64,000 nt of DNA, taken from contig JAQBYN010000016.1 in assembly GCA_027622715.1 (NCBI GenBank), forward strand, positions 1 to 64,000, read 5' to 3'. The notes beneath the pieces are model-generated. The model did no database searches and was not told the DNA's origin. It worked only from the letters and a program-made list of their open reading frames with translations. A program made the position numbers and the translations under genes. The DNA comes from Pseudomonadota bacterium. GTDB lineage: Bacteria > Pseudomonadota > Alphaproteobacteria > SHVP01. Shown piece by piece: positions 46,365 through 55,654 of this stretch (positions are counted from its first letter, which is position 1; the number at the start of each line of letters is the position of its first letter).

Positions 46365-49300
46365 AAACGCGCGGCATCTCGCCGCGAACGGACTGTACAA
46401 TCCGGCGGATGAACACGCGGCATGCGGTGTCGGGTTCATTGCCGCCGTCGACGGTCGTCCGCAGCGCGAAGTCGTCTTAGCCGGTATTGACGCCCTGCGC
46501 GCGGTTTGGCACCGCGGCGCGGTAGGGGCGGACGGCAAGACCGGGGATGGCGCGGGAATTCACGTCCAGATACCCCAAGACTTTTTCAAACGCCATGTCG
46601 CCCGCACTGGCCACGAGCCATCAAAAGGTTTGCTGGCGGTCGGCCAAGTCTTTCTTCCAAAGACCGACTTCAGCGGCCAAGAAGTTTGCCGGTCGATCGT
46701 CGAAACTGAGATTCTACGGTTCGGCCATAGCATCTACGGTTGGCGCCAAGTGCCGGTGGATGCGTCGATAGTTGGCGAAGTCGCCAACGCGACTCGTCCG
46801 GAAATCGAACAAATCATGATCGCCAACGGGCGCGGGGCATCGGAGGAGGAGTTCGAGCGCGACCTCTATGTCATTCGTCGTCGGATCGAACGGCGGGTCA
46901 TCGAGGCGCAAGTCCGCAACTTCTACATTTGCTCGCTGTCGTGCCGTTCGATCATTTACAAAGGCATGTTCCTTGCCGAGCAACTTACGAATTTCTATCC
47001 CGATCTCCTTGATGATCGATTTGTCTCGAGCTTCGCGATCTTCCACCAGCGCTACTCGACCAACACCTTCCCGACCTGGGAGCTCGCCCAGCCTTTTCGC
47101 ACGCTCGCCCATAACGGCGAGATCAACACGCTCAAGGGCAACGTCAATTGGATGAAGAGCCACGAGATCCGCATGATCTCGGAATACTTTGGATCTTATG
47201 GCGACGACATAAAGCGGGTAGTTCAAGCCGGAAGTTCCGACTCCGCTGCGCTTGACGCCGTATTCGAACTGTTCGTTCGGGCCGGTCGCGACGCACCATC
47301 GGTTAAGACGCTCTTGATTCCTGAAAGCTGGTCTAACAAATCGCATATGCCCCCAGCGCAGCGCGCAATGTATGCGTACTGCAATGCCGTAATGGAGCCT
47401 TGGGATGGTCCGGCGGCGATCGCCGCCACGGATGGCCGTTGGGTTGTCGGCGGCATGGATCGCAACGGGCTTCGGCCGCTGCGCTACACACTGACTGATC
47501 GCGGTTTACTGTTCGTCGGGTCGGAAACTGGCATGGTCCAGATCGACGAGCACTCGGTGATCGAGAAAGGCCGTATCGGGCCCGGGCAAATGATTGCGGT
47601 CGATCTTGCCGAAGGAAAATTCTATCACGACCGAGAGATCAAGGGGCGATTAGCCGCCGCTTTTCCGTATGAAGAATGGGCTCAGAACATTCGACGGTTG
47701 GACAAAAAGATCGCCGGCAAAGCAATTACGCCAAAGATGGACCGTGCCGAATTGCGCCGCCGGCAGGTTCTTGTGGGCCATACGCTTGAAGAGATTGAAC
47801 TGATCCTTCACCCGATGGTCGAGACCGGCAAAGAGCCGACCGGATCCATGGGTGACGACACGCCGCTGGCCGTGCTGTCGAGCGGTTATCGCGGTCTGCA
47901 CCATTTTTTCCGTCAGCAGTTTAGCCAGGTTACCAATCCGCCGATCGACTCGCTTCGCGAGCGGCGGGTGATGAGTTTGATCACGCGGCTCGGCAATCTT
48001 GGCAATGTGCTTGAAGTCGATGCGAATCAGACGAACATTTTGCAACTCGATTCACCGGTTCTTACCTATGCCGAAATGGAGCGCCTGCGCGACCATTTAG
48101 GCGAACAAGCGGTCGAGATCGATTGCACCCTCAGCGTCGGCTCAGAAACGTTGCGCGACGCAATCGATCGGATACGGGTCGCCAGCGAAGAGGCGGTCCG
48201 GCGCGGTCCGGTCCATTTGTTCCTGACCGACGAGAAGGTATCGGCGACGCGAGCGCCGGTGCCGATGATCCTCGCGGCGGGTCGCGTCCACACTCATCTT
48301 GTGGAGCAAGGCTTGCGGACGTTCTCGTCGATCAACGTGAGATCGTCGGAATGTTTGGATGTTCACTATTTTGCCGTTCTCGTCGGTGTAGGAGCGACAA
48401 CCGTGAACGCCTATCTCGCGGAAGCGGCGATCGCCGATCGCCAGAATCGAGGCCTGTTTGGCGACCTCGATATCGCGACGTGTTTAGAGCGGTACAAAGA
48501 AAGCGTCGATGCAGGTCTTCTGAAGGTGATGTCCAAGATGGGGATCGCCGTCATCTCTTCGTATCGTGGCGGGTATAACTTCGAAGCGGTCGGGCTATCG
48601 CGAACCGTCGTGGCTGAAATGTTCCCCGGTATGGTCTCGCGAATTTCCGGGATAGGGCTTCCCGGCATTGAGAAAAAAGTCCTGGACCAACATGACAAGG
48701 CGTACGCTCAGGACGTCGTCACCTTGCCGGTGGGTGGCCTTTATCGTTACCGCGACAAGGGTGAGACCCACGCATTCGATGGCAGGTTGATTCATCTTTT
48801 GCAGACGTCATTAGAAAAAGATTCCTACGAAACCTACAGTCGGTATGCGGAGGCTGTACACAAAGGTCCGCCGGTTCAGTTGCGGGACCTTCTGGATTTC
48901 CACTCGGACCGCGAGCCAATTGTCGACGATAACGTCGAGTCGATTACCAAGATCAGGCAACGCTTTGTCACGGGTGCCATGTCGCTTGGCGCCCTGAGTC
49001 CCGAGGCGCACGAAACTCTTGCGATCGCGATGAATCGAATTGGTGCCAAATCCGATTCCGGCGAGGGCGGCGAGGCGCGCGAGCGATTTTCGCCCAGGCC
49101 AAATGGCGACAACGCCAATTCCGAGATCAAACAGATCGCGTCGGGCCGGTTCGGTGTGACCGCGGAATATCTCAATAAGTGCGGCGAGATCGAAATCAAA
49201 ATCGCTCAGGGAGCGAAACCTGGCGAGGGCGGCCAGCTACCTGGATTCAAAGTCACTGAGTTGATTGCCAAATTGCGCCACTCGACACCCGGGGTAACGC

Positions 49301-50859
49301 TAATCTCGCCACCGCCGCATCACGACATTTACTCGATCGAAGATCTTGCCCAACTGATTTACGACCTGAAGCAGATCAATCCGGATGCGCTCGTCAACGT
49401 GAAGTTGGTCGCGGAAGCGGGGATCGGGACCATCGCGGCGGGCGTCGCGAAGGCCAAGGCCGACGTGATCATGATTTCCGGTCACTCAGGTGGCACGGGG
49501 GCCAGCCCGCAGTCGTCCATCAAATACGCCGGCGTGCCGTGGGAAATGGGACTGACGGAGGTCAACCAAGTCTTGACGCTTAATCGCCTACGTCATCGCG
49601 TCAAATTGCGGGTTGATGGCGGCTTCAAGACAGGTCGCGACGTGGTCATCGCGGCGATGATGGGCGCTGAGGAGTATGGAATTGGGACTGCCGGTCTGGT
49701 GGCGATGGGATGCATCATGGTGCGTCAGTGCCATTCGAACACTTGCCCGGTGGGCGTGTGCACCCAACGGGAAGACCTGCGATCTAAGTTCGAGGGGACG
49801 CCTGAAAAAGTTGTCAATCTCATGAGCTTTATTGCCCAGGAAGTGCGGGAAATTCTGGCCCGACTGGGGTACAGCCGCTTGGACGAGATTGTCGGTCGTG
49901 CCGACCTGCTGGCTCAAGTCAGCCGCGGTGCGGCGCATTTGGACGATCTAGATCTCAATCCCCTGCTTGTTCAGGCCGACCCAGGCGATAGCCCCCGGGT
50001 GTTCTCGATCGAGGGGCGCAACGAGGTTCCCGATACTCTGGATGCGCAGATGATCAAAGATGCGCATGAGGTATTTGATCGCGGCGAAAAAATGCAACTT
50101 GCCTATAGCATTCGGAACACGCATCGGGCGATCGGCACCCGGTTTTCGTCTCGGCTGGTGCGGCGGTTTGGGCCGGACGGCCTCAAGCCAGATCACATCA
50201 CGGTTCAGTTGCGCGGGTCTGCCGGCCAATCGCTGGGCGCGTTTGCGCTTCAAGGGCTGAAGCTGGTTGTCTCTGGCGATGCGAACGACTACGTCGGAAA
50301 AGGTCTCTCCGGCGGCACGATCGTGGTGCGTCCGGTCCCTTCCGCGCCGATCACAAGCAACGAAAACGCAATTATCGGTAACACGGTGCTTTACGGTGCA
50401 ACATCCGGCAAGCTGTTCGCTGCTGGCCAGGCTGGCGAGCGGTTTGCGGTTCGAAATTCAGGCGCGCAGGTCGTGGTTGAGGGCTGCGGTGCCAACGGAT
50501 GTGAATATATGACTGGTGGCACCGCGGTCATCCTAGGTCCGGTTGGCGACAACTTTGGTGCCGGGATGACCGGCGGCATGGCTTTTGTTTATGACAGCGA
50601 TGGCACGTTCGAGCGGCAGGTCAATCGAGAGCATGTGACGCCCCAACGGATTCAATCGGCGTACTGGGATCGTGTCTGCCGGGACCTTGTCGAGGAACAT
50701 GTTGCGGAAACTGGGTCGGCCTTCGCTGAGGATCTGTTGATCCATTGGGATTTGGAGATCGGAAATTTTTGGCAGGTCGTTCCCGAAGAGGTCGTCGCGA
50801 CGCTCGAGCAGCCGCTGGTAGACGGTACCGCGGCGATAGAGATGACCGGCGGCGACTGA
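46303..50859 (+). CDS. gltB: Glutamate synthase (NADPH) large subunit
   Basis: GltB makes two glutamates from glutamine and 2-oxoglutarate. The 1518-residue precursor has a 40-residue propeptide ending before Cys41 (H-A-A-C-G-V-G-F), the nucleophile of the class II amidotransferase domain. The central domain, the FMN-binding synthase domain (S-G-H-S-G-G-T-G-A-S-P) and the C-terminal beta-helix with G-G-T-I-V-V-R-P follow; the 3Fe-4S cysteines are in C-H-S-N-T-C-P-V-G-V-C. ATG 46303 has GGAGG 5 bases upstream; longer reading frames lie inside gltD. Confidence 0.97.
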   Translation: MTKAKVQKEQAGAAFIKAWTENARHLAANGLYNPADEHAACGVGFIAAVDGRPQREVVLAGIDALRAVWHRGAVGADGKTGDGAGIHVQIPQDFFKRHVARTGHEPSKGLLAVGQVFLPKTDFSGQEVCRSIVETEILRFGHSIYGWRQVPVDASIVGEVANATRPEIEQIMIANGRGASEEEFERDLYVIRRRIERRVIEAQVRNFYICSLSCRSIIYKGMFLAEQLTNFYPDLLDDRFVSSFAIFHQRYSTNTFPTWELAQPFRTLAHNGEINTLKGNVNWMKSHEIRMISEYFGSYGDDIKRVVQAGSSDSAALDAVFELFVRAGRDAPSVKTLLIPESWSNKSHMPPAQRAMYAYCNAVMEPWDGPAAIAATDGRWVVGGMDRNGLRPLRYTLTDRGLLFVGSETGMVQIDEHSVIEKGRIGPGQMIAVDLAEGKFYHDREIKGRLAAAFPYEEWAQNIRRLDKKIAGKAITPKMDRAELRRRQVLVGHTLEEIELILHPMVETGKEPTGSMGDDTPLAVLSSGYRGLHHFFRQQFSQVTNPPIDSLRERRVMSLITRLGNLGNVLEVDANQTNILQLDSPVLTYAEMERLRDHLGEQAVEIDCTLSVGSETLRDAIDRIRVASEEAVRRGPVHLFLTDEKVSATRAPVPMILAAGRVHTHLVEQGLRTFSSINVRSSECLDVHYFAVLVGVGATTVNAYLAEAAIADRQNRGLFGDLDIATCLERYKESVDAGLLKVMSKMGIAVISSYRGGYNFEAVGLSRTVVAEMFPGMVSRISGIGLPGIEKKVLDQHDKAYAQDVVTLPVGGLYRYRDKGETHAFDGRLIHLLQTSLEKDSYETYSRYAEAVHKGPPVQLRDLLDFHSDREPIVDDNVESITKIRQRFVTGAMSLGALSPEAHETLAIAMNRIGAKSDSGEGGEARERFSPRPNGDNANSEIKQIASGRFGVTAEYLNKCGEIEIKIAQGAKPGEGGQLPGFKVTELIAKLRHSTPGVTLISPPPHHDIYSIEDLAQLIYDLKQINPDALVNVKLVAEAGIGTIAAGVAKAKADVIMISGHSGGTGASPQSSIKYAGVPWEMGLTEVNQVLTLNRLRHRVKLRVDGGFKTGRDVVIAAMMGAEEYGIGTAGLVAMGCIMVRQCHSNTCPVGVCTQREDLRSKFEGTPEKVVNLMSFIAQEVREILARLGYSRLDEIVGRADLLAQVSRGAAHLDDLDLNPLLVQADPGDSPRVFSIEGRNEVPDTLDAQMIKDAHEVFDRGEKMQLAYSIRNTHRAIGTRFSSRLVRRFGPDGLKPDHITVQLRGSAGQSLGAFALQGLKLVVSGDANDYVGKGLSGGTIVVRPVPSAPITSNENAIIGNTVLYGATSGKLFAAGQAGERFAVRNSGAQVVVEGCGANGCEYMTGGTAVILGPVGDNFGAGMTGGMAFVYDSDGTFERQVNREHVTPQRIQSAYWDRVCRDLVEEHVAETGSAFAEDLLIHWDLEIGNFWQVVPEEVVATLEQPLVDGTAAIEMTGGD

Positions 50860-50904
50860 GCCGTCGCGACAACCGCAAGCGCCAACGTGGTAAGCTAAGC
50901 GACG

Positions 50905-51573
50905 ATGCCGGTCTTACACCATTTCTGGCTGTGTCCATTCAGCCGCAAGGTTCGCGTGGTCCTCGGTGAGAAGGACATCCGCTTCGAACTCGCCTTCGAG
51001 AAGTACTGGGAGCGGTCGGCCGAATTCCTTGCACTAAATCCTGCCGGCCAGGTGCCTGTTTTGGTCGAAGATGATGATGTGCCCCTCGCCGACAGCGCTG
51101 CAATTTGCGAGTACCTTGACGAGCGCAACCCGGATCGACCGTTGATCGGATTCGACGCGAGAGCGCGCGCGGAAACGAGACGGCTTGTCGCATGGTTTGA
51201 CGGGAAGTTCTTCGAGGAAGTCACGCGCAACGTTGTTGACGAGAAGGTCATGAAGCGGTTCATGCGCATGGGACATCCGGATTCGGCGGCCATTCGCGCC
51301 GGACAACAGAACCTCGCATACCATCTAGAGTACATCGGCTGGCTGACCGAGCGTCGGAATTGGCTTGCCGGTGATGACTTTAGTCTTGCCGATATCGCTG
51401 CGGCCGCTCATTTGTCCTGCGTGGACTATCTTGGCGATGTTTCCTGGTCCGACTATCAGGCGGCGAAAGACTGGTATGCGCGGGTCAAATCGCGACCAAG
51501 TTTTCGCAGCCTTCTCTCTGATCACATCCCAGGCCTGACGCCGCCAAAGCACTATGCGGACCTCGATTTCTAG
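50905..51573 (+). CDS. Glutathione S-transferase family protein
   Basis: The 222-residue protein has an N-terminal thioredoxin-like domain starting P-V-L-H-H-F-W-L-C-P-F-S-R-K-V, where Ser or Cys may be the glutathione-contacting residue. The G-Q-V-P-V-L-V and D-S-A-A-I-C-E-Y-L elements follow, then an all-helical C-terminal domain. It overlaps queG by 20 bases, so they are co-transcribed. Substrate unknown. Confidence 0.9.
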   Translation: MPVLHHFWLCPFSRKVRVVLGEKDIRFELAFEKYWERSAEFLALNPAGQVPVLVEDDDVPLADSAAICEYLDERNPDRPLIGFDARARAETRRLVAWFDGKFFEEVTRNVVDEKVMKRFMRMGHPDSAAIRAGQQNLAYHLEYIGWLTERRNWLAGDDFSLADIAAAAHLSCVDYLGDVSWSDYQAAKDWYARVKSRPSFRSLLSDHIPGLTPPKHYADLDF

Positions 51574-52708
51574 CGACGGCGGTGCCCCGGCTCTGCAGCG
51601 CGACGAGATTCGCCGGCATGCATTGAGTCTTGGATTTGACTCGGTCGGCTTTGCGGCTGCCGAACTTGGACCGAAGCCGGCGACGGCATTCGCTGCCTTC
51701 ATCGCGGCGGGCGCCCACGGCGACATGACCTGGCTGGCGGGCCGGGCACCCGAGCGTAGCAGCCCGCAAGGGCTCTGGAGTGCGGCAAAGACAGTCATTG
51801 CTGTAGGCATGAATTACGCCCCACAGAGCGACCCGATGGCGTCCCTCGGGTCCGCCGATCGTGGCACAATCTCGGTCTATGCCCGCGGGGACGACTACCA
51901 CGACGTTATGAAAAAGCGTCTCAAAGCGCTCGGACGGTGGGTCGGAGAATATCTCGATACCGAAATTAAGGTCTTTGTCGACACAGCGCCGGTGCTTGAG
52001 AAACCGCTCGCGATGGCGGCCGGTGTTGGTTGGCAGGGCAAACACACAAATGTGGTTTCGCGGTCGTTCGGGTCTTGGCTTTTTCTAGGTGAGATATTCG
52101 TCGCTGCGGCTCTTCCGTTCGATCCACCACATGTGGATCGGTGTGGCAGTTGCCACCGCTGCCTAACGATTTGCCCGACCGATGCGTTTCCTGAGCCCTA
52201 CCGGTTAGACGCTCGGCGCTGCATTTCCTATCTAACGATCGAGCATAAGGGGCACATTGATCGTGCTTTGCGTCCACTGATTGGAAATCGGATTTACGGC
52301 TGCGACGATTGCCTTGCCGTCTGTCCGTGGAATCGATTTGCGCAGGAATCGCACCACGCCCAGTTGTTGGCCCGCGAGGATCTCAATGCCCCGACGCTGG
52401 ACGGCCTTGTTTCGCTTGATGACACGGCTTTTCGTGCGCTCTTCCGCAAATCACCGATAAAGCGGATCGGCCGAGCGCGGTTTGTGCGTAACGTCTTGAT
52501 CGCGATTGGGAACAGCGGACTAGCCGAACTCACGCCAAGCGCGATCGGACGCCTACGTGACGATTCCCCGTTGGTGCGGGCGATGGCCGTTTGGGCGCTA
52601 GGTCGACTGGCCGATCGCGAAACGTTTGATCGCCTGACGCGAGATCACGCCGACCACGAGAGCGACGACCAAGTCCGCGACGAATGGAGAAAGGCCATGG
52701 CGCAATGA
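51554..52708 (+). CDS. queG: Epoxyqueuosine reductase
   Basis: QueG reduces epoxyqueuosine to queuosine at tRNA position 34, using cobalamin and two 4Fe-4S clusters. The 384-residue protein has the cobalamin-binding N-terminal half, the paired cluster motifs C-G-S-C-H-R-C-L-T-I-C-P and C-D-D-C-L-A-V-C-P-W-N, and C-terminal HEAT-like repeats. Start ATG 51554 lies inside the GST gene. Coupled to the next SDR gene by an ATGA overlap. Confidence 0.95.
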   Translation: MRTSISSDGGAPALQRDEIRRHALSLGFDSVGFAAAELGPKPATAFAAFIAAGAHGDMTWLAGRAPERSSPQGLWSAAKTVIAVGMNYAPQSDPMASLGSADRGTISVYARGDDYHDVMKKRLKALGRWVGEYLDTEIKVFVDTAPVLEKPLAMAAGVGWQGKHTNVVSRSFGSWLFLGEIFVAAALPFDPPHVDRCGSCHRCLTICPTDAFPEPYRLDARRCISYLTIEHKGHIDRALRPLIGNRIYGCDDCLAVCPWNRFAQESHHAQLLAREDLNAPTLDGLVSLDDTAFRALFRKSPIKRIGRARFVRNVLIAIGNSGLAELTPSAIGRLRDDSPLVRAMAVWALGRLADRETFDRLTRDHADHESDDQVRDEWRKAMAQ

Positions 52709-53589
52709 CGAAAAAAATCGTTTGTCTCGGCATGGGATACGTCGCCACAGCGCTGGCGGATCGATTGTCCACGCAGGGGTGGGCGGTGGCAGGGACCTGC
52801 ACGTCGGTGGCCAAAAGAGCAGCCCTCGCCGATGGAATTGTTTCGATCACTTTGTTTTCGCCGGAGCATTTGCTTTCGGCCGAGATCCTCAGCGGCGCGA
52901 CGCATTTGATTTCCTCTATACCGCCAGACGACCAAGGTGACGCGGCGGCGGCATGGTTGGCCCAGAATATTGGTAGTGCAGAGGGACTGGAGTGGGCGGC
53001 GCTGTTGTCGACGACAGGGGTCTACGGCGATCGGCACGGCGATTGGGCCGACGAGGAGTCCGATCTCCGGCCAACGGCGCCGCGCAGCCAGCGCCGAGCC
53101 CAGGCCGAACAGCAGTGGCTCGATCTTCATCGCGAGCACGGGGTCCCTGTCCATATTTTTCGTCTTGCCGGCATCTACGGGCCCGGGCGCAACCCGCTAG
53201 ACGGCATTCGGGCCGGTACCGCGCGACGCATCGTTAAACCAGGCCTCATGCTGGGACGTATCCATCTTGAGGACATCCTCGGTGTTTTGATGGCCTCAAT
53301 CGAAAGGCCTCACGCGGGCTCAATTTACAACGTCACGGACGACGAGGCGGCGCCACCCCAAGACGTCGTCGCCTACGGCTGTCGTGCTTTGGGAGTCGAA
53401 CCGCCACCCGAGGAGGATTTTGACACTGCCGAGATGTCGTCGCACGGCCGAAGTTTCTATCTCGATAGCAAAAGGGTGCGAAACGATCGAATCAAACGAG
53501 AGCTCGGTTATAGATTGCGTTATCCGACGTACCGCGAGGGGATTGCGGCGCTCATGTCGGAGCCGCCGCGGGCGCGGCGGCGTGACTAA
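52705..53589 (+). CDS. NAD(P)-binding SDR-family protein (YeeZ-like)
   Basis: The 294-residue protein has a Rossmann start K-I-V-C-L-G-M-G-Y-V-A-T-A-L-A and the segment S-T-T-G-V-Y-G-D-R, but a degenerate Y-x3-K catalytic site, as in YeeZ-type atypical SDRs. Start ATG overlaps the queG stop. It converges on the alpha/beta hydrolase by 4 bases. Catalytic role unknown; the Rossmann fold is clear. Confidence 0.85.
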   Translation: MTKKIVCLGMGYVATALADRLSTQGWAVAGTCTSVAKRAALADGIVSITLFSPEHLLSAEILSGATHLISSIPPDDQGDAAAAWLAQNIGSAEGLEWAALLSTTGVYGDRHGDWADEESDLRPTAPRSQRRAQAEQQWLDLHREHGVPVHIFRLAGIYGPGRNPLDGIRAGTARRIVKPGLMLGRIHLEDILGVLMASIERPHAGSIYNVTDDEAAPPQDVVAYGCRALGVEPPPEEDFDTAEMSSHGRSFYLDSKRVRNDRIKRELGYRLRYPTYREGIAALMSEPPRARRRD

Positions 53590-54365
53590 GAGCACAGATC
53601 GCAAGTTTCTTCGACCGTTCGGAGGATATGGGCGATTTGCTCGGGCTCAGAGAGGCGGTGGTCGCCACCCTTGATCAAGGAGACGACGACGTCGTGGCTT
53701 GTAAGGGCCTCAGCGGTTCGCAGCGCATGCTGCCACGGCACATCGGGGTCATTGGTCCCCTGGATCAACCGTACTGGCCCATCAAACGAGATAGGCCGGT
53801 GCAGAACGAGGTGCTTCCGGCCTTCCTCAATCAGGGCAAGCGTGATGGGTGTTGGCTCCGGGTCGTACGGCGACGGCTCAAGGTACACGCCGTCCGTTTC
53901 AAGAGTTCCTCGGATCGACGCATCGAAACCGGACCACATGAGGTCTTCTGTGAAATCGGGCGCCGCTGCAACGCCGATCAGACCGGCCACGCGGTCGGGT
54001 CGTTCAAGGGCGGCAAGCAACATGATCCAACCGCCCATACTTGAACCGACCAGGACTTGGGGCCCGACTGTCAGCTGGTCCAACACGGCGATCGCGTCCT
54101 CGCACCAACGGCCAATCGTGCCCGAAACGAAACTTCCGGACGACGCGCCGTGACCAAAATAATCGAAACGAACAAAGGCACGATTGTTCGCGATGCAGGC
54201 GCGTTCGAGCGCGGTGGCCTTAGTACCGGTCATATCAGATCGGAACCCGCCCAGAAAAATGACGCCGGGTGTTTTGCCTCGCGTAGAATGATATGCAATG
54301 TGCTGGCCGTCACCGCGCAACAGTGTTTTTTGGGGATATTCGGTGTGGTCATTGATTTCGTTCAT
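53586..54365 (-). CDS. Alpha/beta hydrolase
   Basis: The 259-residue protein has the fold's oxyanion region F-L-G-G-F, the F-D-Y-F-G-H-G-A-S-S-G segment, the nucleophile elbow G-S-S-M-G-G (Ser), acidic N-D-P-D-V-P-W and His in G-G-D-H-R-L-S. That completes a Ser-Asp-His triad, so it should be active. The set resembles palmitoyl-thioesterase-like (ABHD10-type) hydrolases. ATG 54363-54365 is chosen; an upstream ATG gives a Cys-rich extension without homology. Confidence 0.88.
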   Translation of the reverse strand: MNEINDHTEYPQKTLLRGDGQHIAYHSTRGKTPGVIFLGGFRSDMTGTKATALERACIANNRAFVRFDYFGHGASSGSFVSGTIGRWCEDAIAVLDQLTVGPQVLVGSSMGGWIMLLAALERPDRVAGLIGVAAAPDFTEDLMWSGFDASIRGTLETDGVYLEPSPYDPEPTPITLALIEEGRKHLVLHRPISFDGPVRLIQGTNDPDVPWQHALRTAEALTSHDVVVSLIKGGDHRLSEPEQIAHILRTVEETCDLCS

Positions 54366-54379
54366 GGACGACTGATTGC

Positions 54380-55582
54380 ATGATCTCTGGGGCGCCGACA
54401 AATCAAGCGCGCGGCATGCCGCGAACCGGCGCACGCGTGCCCGTGGTTCTGCAGGTACTGCCGGAGCTCGTGACTGGTGGTGTTGAGCGCGGGACGGTTG
54501 ACGTGGCGTCCGCGGTCGTCGCCAAGGGGTGGGTTAGCATTGTCGCTTCCGCCGGCGGCCCGATGGTTGGGGACCTTGAGCGCGCCGGGGTAGAGCACAT
54601 CACGTTGCCTCTCCAGTCTAAAAAGCCGTGGACCATGCATCGCAACGCGGGGGCGCTCACCGAGCTCATCTTTGACCGGAAAATTGACATTGTGCACGCC
54701 CGAAGTCGCGCGCCGGGGTGGAGCGCGCTGATTGCGGCGCGCCGGATCGGCACTCATTTTGTGACGACGTATCACGGCACGTACAACGCAACCAATCCGA
54801 TAAAGAACCTGTACAATTCCGTGATGGCTCGGGGCGAAAAGGTCATTGCCATCTCAGACTTTATCGCCGCCCACATCCAACAGCGACACCGTCTCGACCC
54901 AAGCAAGATCGTGACCATTCATCGCGGCATCGATACCGGGCTGTTTGATCCAAAAAGCGTCTCAGCTGAACGCATCATTCAACTCGCGACCGCGTGGCGA
55001 CTGCAGGACGGCATGCCGGTCGTCATGCTGCCCGGCCGACTGACCCGGTGGAAAGGTCAAAGTATCTTGATTGACGCGCTCCAGCATCTCGGTAGGGATG
55101 ACGTGCGGTGTCTTCTGGTTGGATCCGATCAGGGTCGAACTGGTTACCGCCATGAATTGGATAAATTGGTTCACGCCCGCAATCTCGATCATGTCGTCCA
55201 CGTCGTCGACCACTGCCGCGACATGCCGGCGGCCTATATGCTTGCAGATGTTGTGATTTCGGCGTCGACCGACCCGGAGGGGTTCGGGCGTGTGGTCGTC
55301 GAGGCGCAGGCAATGGGACGCCCAGTGGTTGCCAGCGATCACGGCGGCGCGCGAGAAACCGTACGCCCGGGTTTGACCGGGTGGCTTGTCCCGCCGGGCG
55401 ATCCAAAGGCCCTTGCTACCGCGATTTCTGAGGCAATTTCGATGGACGCAGGTGCGCGCGCTCGAATGGCGGTGGCGGCGCGCGCCCATGTTGCCGAACA
55501 GTTCACCGTTGAGCGGATGCGTTCGGCGACCATCGATCTCTATCAGGACATTCTTGGCGTCGCGAGCGCGGCTGATTCTTGA
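54380..55582 (+). CDS. Glycosyltransferase, GT4 family
   Basis: The 400-residue GT-B enzyme has an N-terminal acceptor domain starting V-V-L-Q-V-L-P-E-L-V-T-G-G-V-E-R-G and a C-terminal donor domain with R-L-T-R-W-K-G-Q and the E-G-F-G-R-V-V-V-E-A-Q-A-M-G nucleotide-sugar motif. It resembles LPS/exopolysaccharide transferases. It is a single gene here, 14 bases from the divergent hydrolase start and 72 before thrS, with no other polysaccharide genes nearby. Donor and acceptor unknown. Confidence 0.9.
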   Translation: MISGAPTNQARGMPRTGARVPVVLQVLPELVTGGVERGTVDVASAVVAKGWVSIVASAGGPMVGDLERAGVEHITLPLQSKKPWTMHRNAGALTELIFDRKIDIVHARSRAPGWSALIAARRIGTHFVTTYHGTYNATNPIKNLYNSVMARGEKVIAISDFIAAHIQQRHRLDPSKIVTIHRGIDTGLFDPKSVSAERIIQLATAWRLQDGMPVVMLPGRLTRWKGQSILIDALQHLGRDDVRCLLVGSDQGRTGYRHELDKLVHARNLDHVVHVVDHCRDMPAAYMLADVVISASTDPEGFGRVVVEAQAMGRPVVASDHGGARETVRPGLTGWLVPPGDPKALATAISEAISMDAGARARMAVAARAHVAEQFTVERMRSATIDLYQDILGVASAADS

Positions 55583-55654
55583 CTCAGGCGACGTTCACCC
55601 CAAGTATCCGGCGCGGGAAATTCTTCGCGCGCGAATATTGAAGATCAAATAACC

